This document shows positions 63,094 to 64,000 of a stretch of DNA of 64,000 nt, in pieces (position 1 is the first letter of the stretch; the number at the start of each line of letters is the position of its first letter). A program made the position numbers and the translations under genes. The stretch is from an uncultured Chlorobiota bacterium (GTDB taxonomy: Bacteria > Bacteroidota > Ignavibacteria > UBA10030 > UBA6906). The DNA lies in contig CAADGV010000042.1 in assembly GCA_900696645.1 (NCBI GenBank), positions 1 to 64,000 on the forward strand, written 5' to 3'. Under the pieces are notes generated by a model, which did no database searches, had not been told where the DNA came from, and saw only the letters and a program-made list of their open reading frames with translations.

Positions 63094-63720
63094 ATGGTAG
63101 ATAACGAGACCCTTTACAGAACAATTCTCGACGCGATTCCACAGCCCGTTTTGCTCGTGGATGACGATGTGAATGTTATTGATCTGAACAGGGCGGCGTT
63201 GGAGTTGGTCAACAAATCCCGGCTCGAGGTGTTGTACATTCGCGGCGGAGAGATGCTCAACTGCATTCACACCAACGACTCGCCCGGCGGATGCGGCCGG
63301 GGCCCGCATTGCGGCGATTGCATCATCCGCAATTCGGTGACGGCATCACTGTCCGGCAAACCGGTGCACCGCCAGCGGACTAAAGCGGAGCTTGTTCAGG
63401 GGGATGAGGTGAAGGAGATCGAACTGATGGTAACCGCATCACCGGTTTGGATTGGCAATCGAAAACTCGCGCTGTTGATTCTGGAGGATATCACGGAAAT
63501 CGTGCGGTTGCGTACCCTTGTGCCGATGTGTTCAAAATGCCGCCGGGTAAGGAATGACGAGCAGTTTTGGCAATCCGTCGAAGCATATATCAAGGCCGAA
63601 TTCAATGCCGAGGTAACTCACAGCCTTTGCCAGGAATGCGTAACAGAACTCTATCCCGAACACAGTGAAGCGATTCTTCGCAACGTATCAAACCGCGCAA
63701 ACGGAAAGAACCATTCATGA
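63094..63720 (+). CDS. Cys-rich PAS sensor protein
   Basis: The 208-residue product has a PAS fold start (LDAIPQPVLLVDDDVNVIDLNRAAL). A cluster of Cys (LNCIHTNDSPGGCGRGPHCGDC) lies at about 52-77, then PAS strands. A C-terminal zinc-ribbon-like part follows, with CSKCRRVRNDEQFWQSVEAY and SLCQECVTELYPE. It has no kinase or DNA-binding domain. It starts one base after nfnB and overlaps the butyrate kinase gene by 4 bases, so it probably reports redox or metal state to this operon (inference). Confidence 0.88.
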   Translation: MVDNETLYRTILDAIPQPVLLVDDDVNVIDLNRAALELVNKSRLEVLYIRGGEMLNCIHTNDSPGGCGRGPHCGDCIIRNSVTASLSGKPVHRQRTKAELVQGDEVKEIELMVTASPVWIGNRKLALLILEDITEIVRLRTLVPMCSKCRRVRNDEQFWQSVEAYIKAEFNAEVTHSLCQECVTELYPEHSEAILRNVSNRANGKNHS

Positions 63721-64000
63721 GCGATTCCCGACACTTCACCGTTCTCGTCATCAATCCGGGTTCCACGTCAACCAAAATTGCGATCTCGGAGGATGAGAAG
63801 ATCGTTGCGTCAGAAACGCTGCGCCATGAAAGCGGAGAACTTGCCCAATACGGAACAATCTGGGATCAATTCAACTATCGCCTCATGCTCTGCCGTCATT
63901 GGTCGGCATCAAGGCTCAGAGCGTGCTCGGCTGTTGTTGCGCGCGGCGGATTGTTGCGGCCCGTTCCCGGCGGAACTTATCGCGTGACTGTGGATATGCT
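63717..64000 (+). CDS. buk: Butyrate kinase, N-terminal part (cut by window edge)
   Basis: ATG 63717 overlaps the PAS stop. The visible 94 residues show VLVINPGSTSTKIAISEDEK, ETLRHESGELAQY and ARGGLLRPVPGGTYRVT, all matching butyrate/acetate kinase family members of the Buk type. The enzyme converts butyryl phosphate and ADP to butyrate and ATP, or the reverse. It continues past 64000. A phosphate butyryltransferase gene would be expected next. Confidence 0.9.
   Translation, partial: MSDSRHFTVLVINPGSTSTKIAISEDEKIVASETLRHESGELAQYGTIWDQFNYRLMLCRHWSASRLRACSAVVARGGLLRPVPGGTYRVTVDM

Overview
The window looks like chromosomal DNA of a Gram-negative bacterium from the Bacteroidota/Chlorobiota side of the tree, most likely an Ignavibacteria-type lineage (inference). 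The evidence is a secreted protein ending in a type IX secretion (T9SS) type A sorting domain with the QNYPNPFNPST signature, a GldA-GldF-GldG transporter set with a DUF4340 partner, a DUF5686 outer-membrane protein, a FadL/OmpP1 porin, and an OmpA protein with thrombospondin type 3 calcium repeats. G+C is about 50-53% by eye, with lower patches near 1-3 kb and 41-42.5 kb. I see no rRNA, tRNA, CRISPR array, intact insertion sequence or prophage. No gene-free stretch exceeds about 300 bases, except that 49737-50088 holds only a decayed toxin-antitoxin locus. Layout: 1-6.3 kb (+) holds the tail of an unknown ORF, a frameshifted NHL-type lipoprotein, a secreted coiled protein, a PQQ-propeller lipoprotein and a 1175-residue lipase/FN3/T9SS protein, closed by a strong terminator. 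6.4-11 kb (-) is an operon of Ntn-hydrolase (penicillin acylase family), SIRT5-like sirtuin and pyruvate kinase. 11.1-13.6 kb (-) holds a FadL-type porin and a low-complexity lipoprotein with a 9-G tract. 13.8-20.3 kb (-) holds an amidohydrolase, cysS, a zeta-like P-loop protein, recN and mqnA. 20.4-26.7 kb (+) holds a cation/proton antiporter, a HipA-family remnant, DinB, a redoxin, an MscS channel, a beta-barrel protein and PPK2. 26.8-30 kb (-) holds a HerA-like ATPase and the OmpA/TSP3 protein. 30-38.4 kb mixes a methyltransferase, DUF309, SDR, MBL hydrolase, HI0933 flavoprotein, CDF transporter and DUF5686. 38.5-44.9 kb (-) is more accessory: NAD(P)-binding protein, homocysteine methyltransferase, DUF4230, a low-G+C three-gene cassette headed by a TIGR04255 protein, and an unusual subtilase (Zn ribbon + S8 + glycogen-binding-like domain) with an uncharacterised partner. 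45-49.7 kb (+) is one compact operon joining oxidative pentose-phosphate/glucose phosphorylation (opcA, pgl, glk) to molybdopterin synthesis (moaD, moaE, moaA). 49.8-50.8 kb carries the toxin-antitoxin fossil and an iodotyrosine-deiodinase-like nitroreductase. 50.9-55.5 kb (-) is the gld operon, interrupted by a frameshifted four-helix-bundle gene. 55.8-60.5 kb holds an esterase, an RRM protein, an amidase with a small Tat partner, an alpha/beta hydrolase and an orphan GroES-like protein. 60.8-64 kb (+) is an energy-metabolism operon: NfnA-NfnB type transhydrogenase, a Cys-rich PAS sensor and butyrate kinase, running off the right edge. A degenerate intergenic repeat (CCACGGAGRCACMRAGACRCRGAG-like) occurs at four places. 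The best candidates for an undescribed system are the TIGR04255 three-gene cassette and the neighbouring subtilase pair. The best-supported functional surprise is the deiodinase-like enzyme, which keeps the E-Y-K substrate-binding triad.
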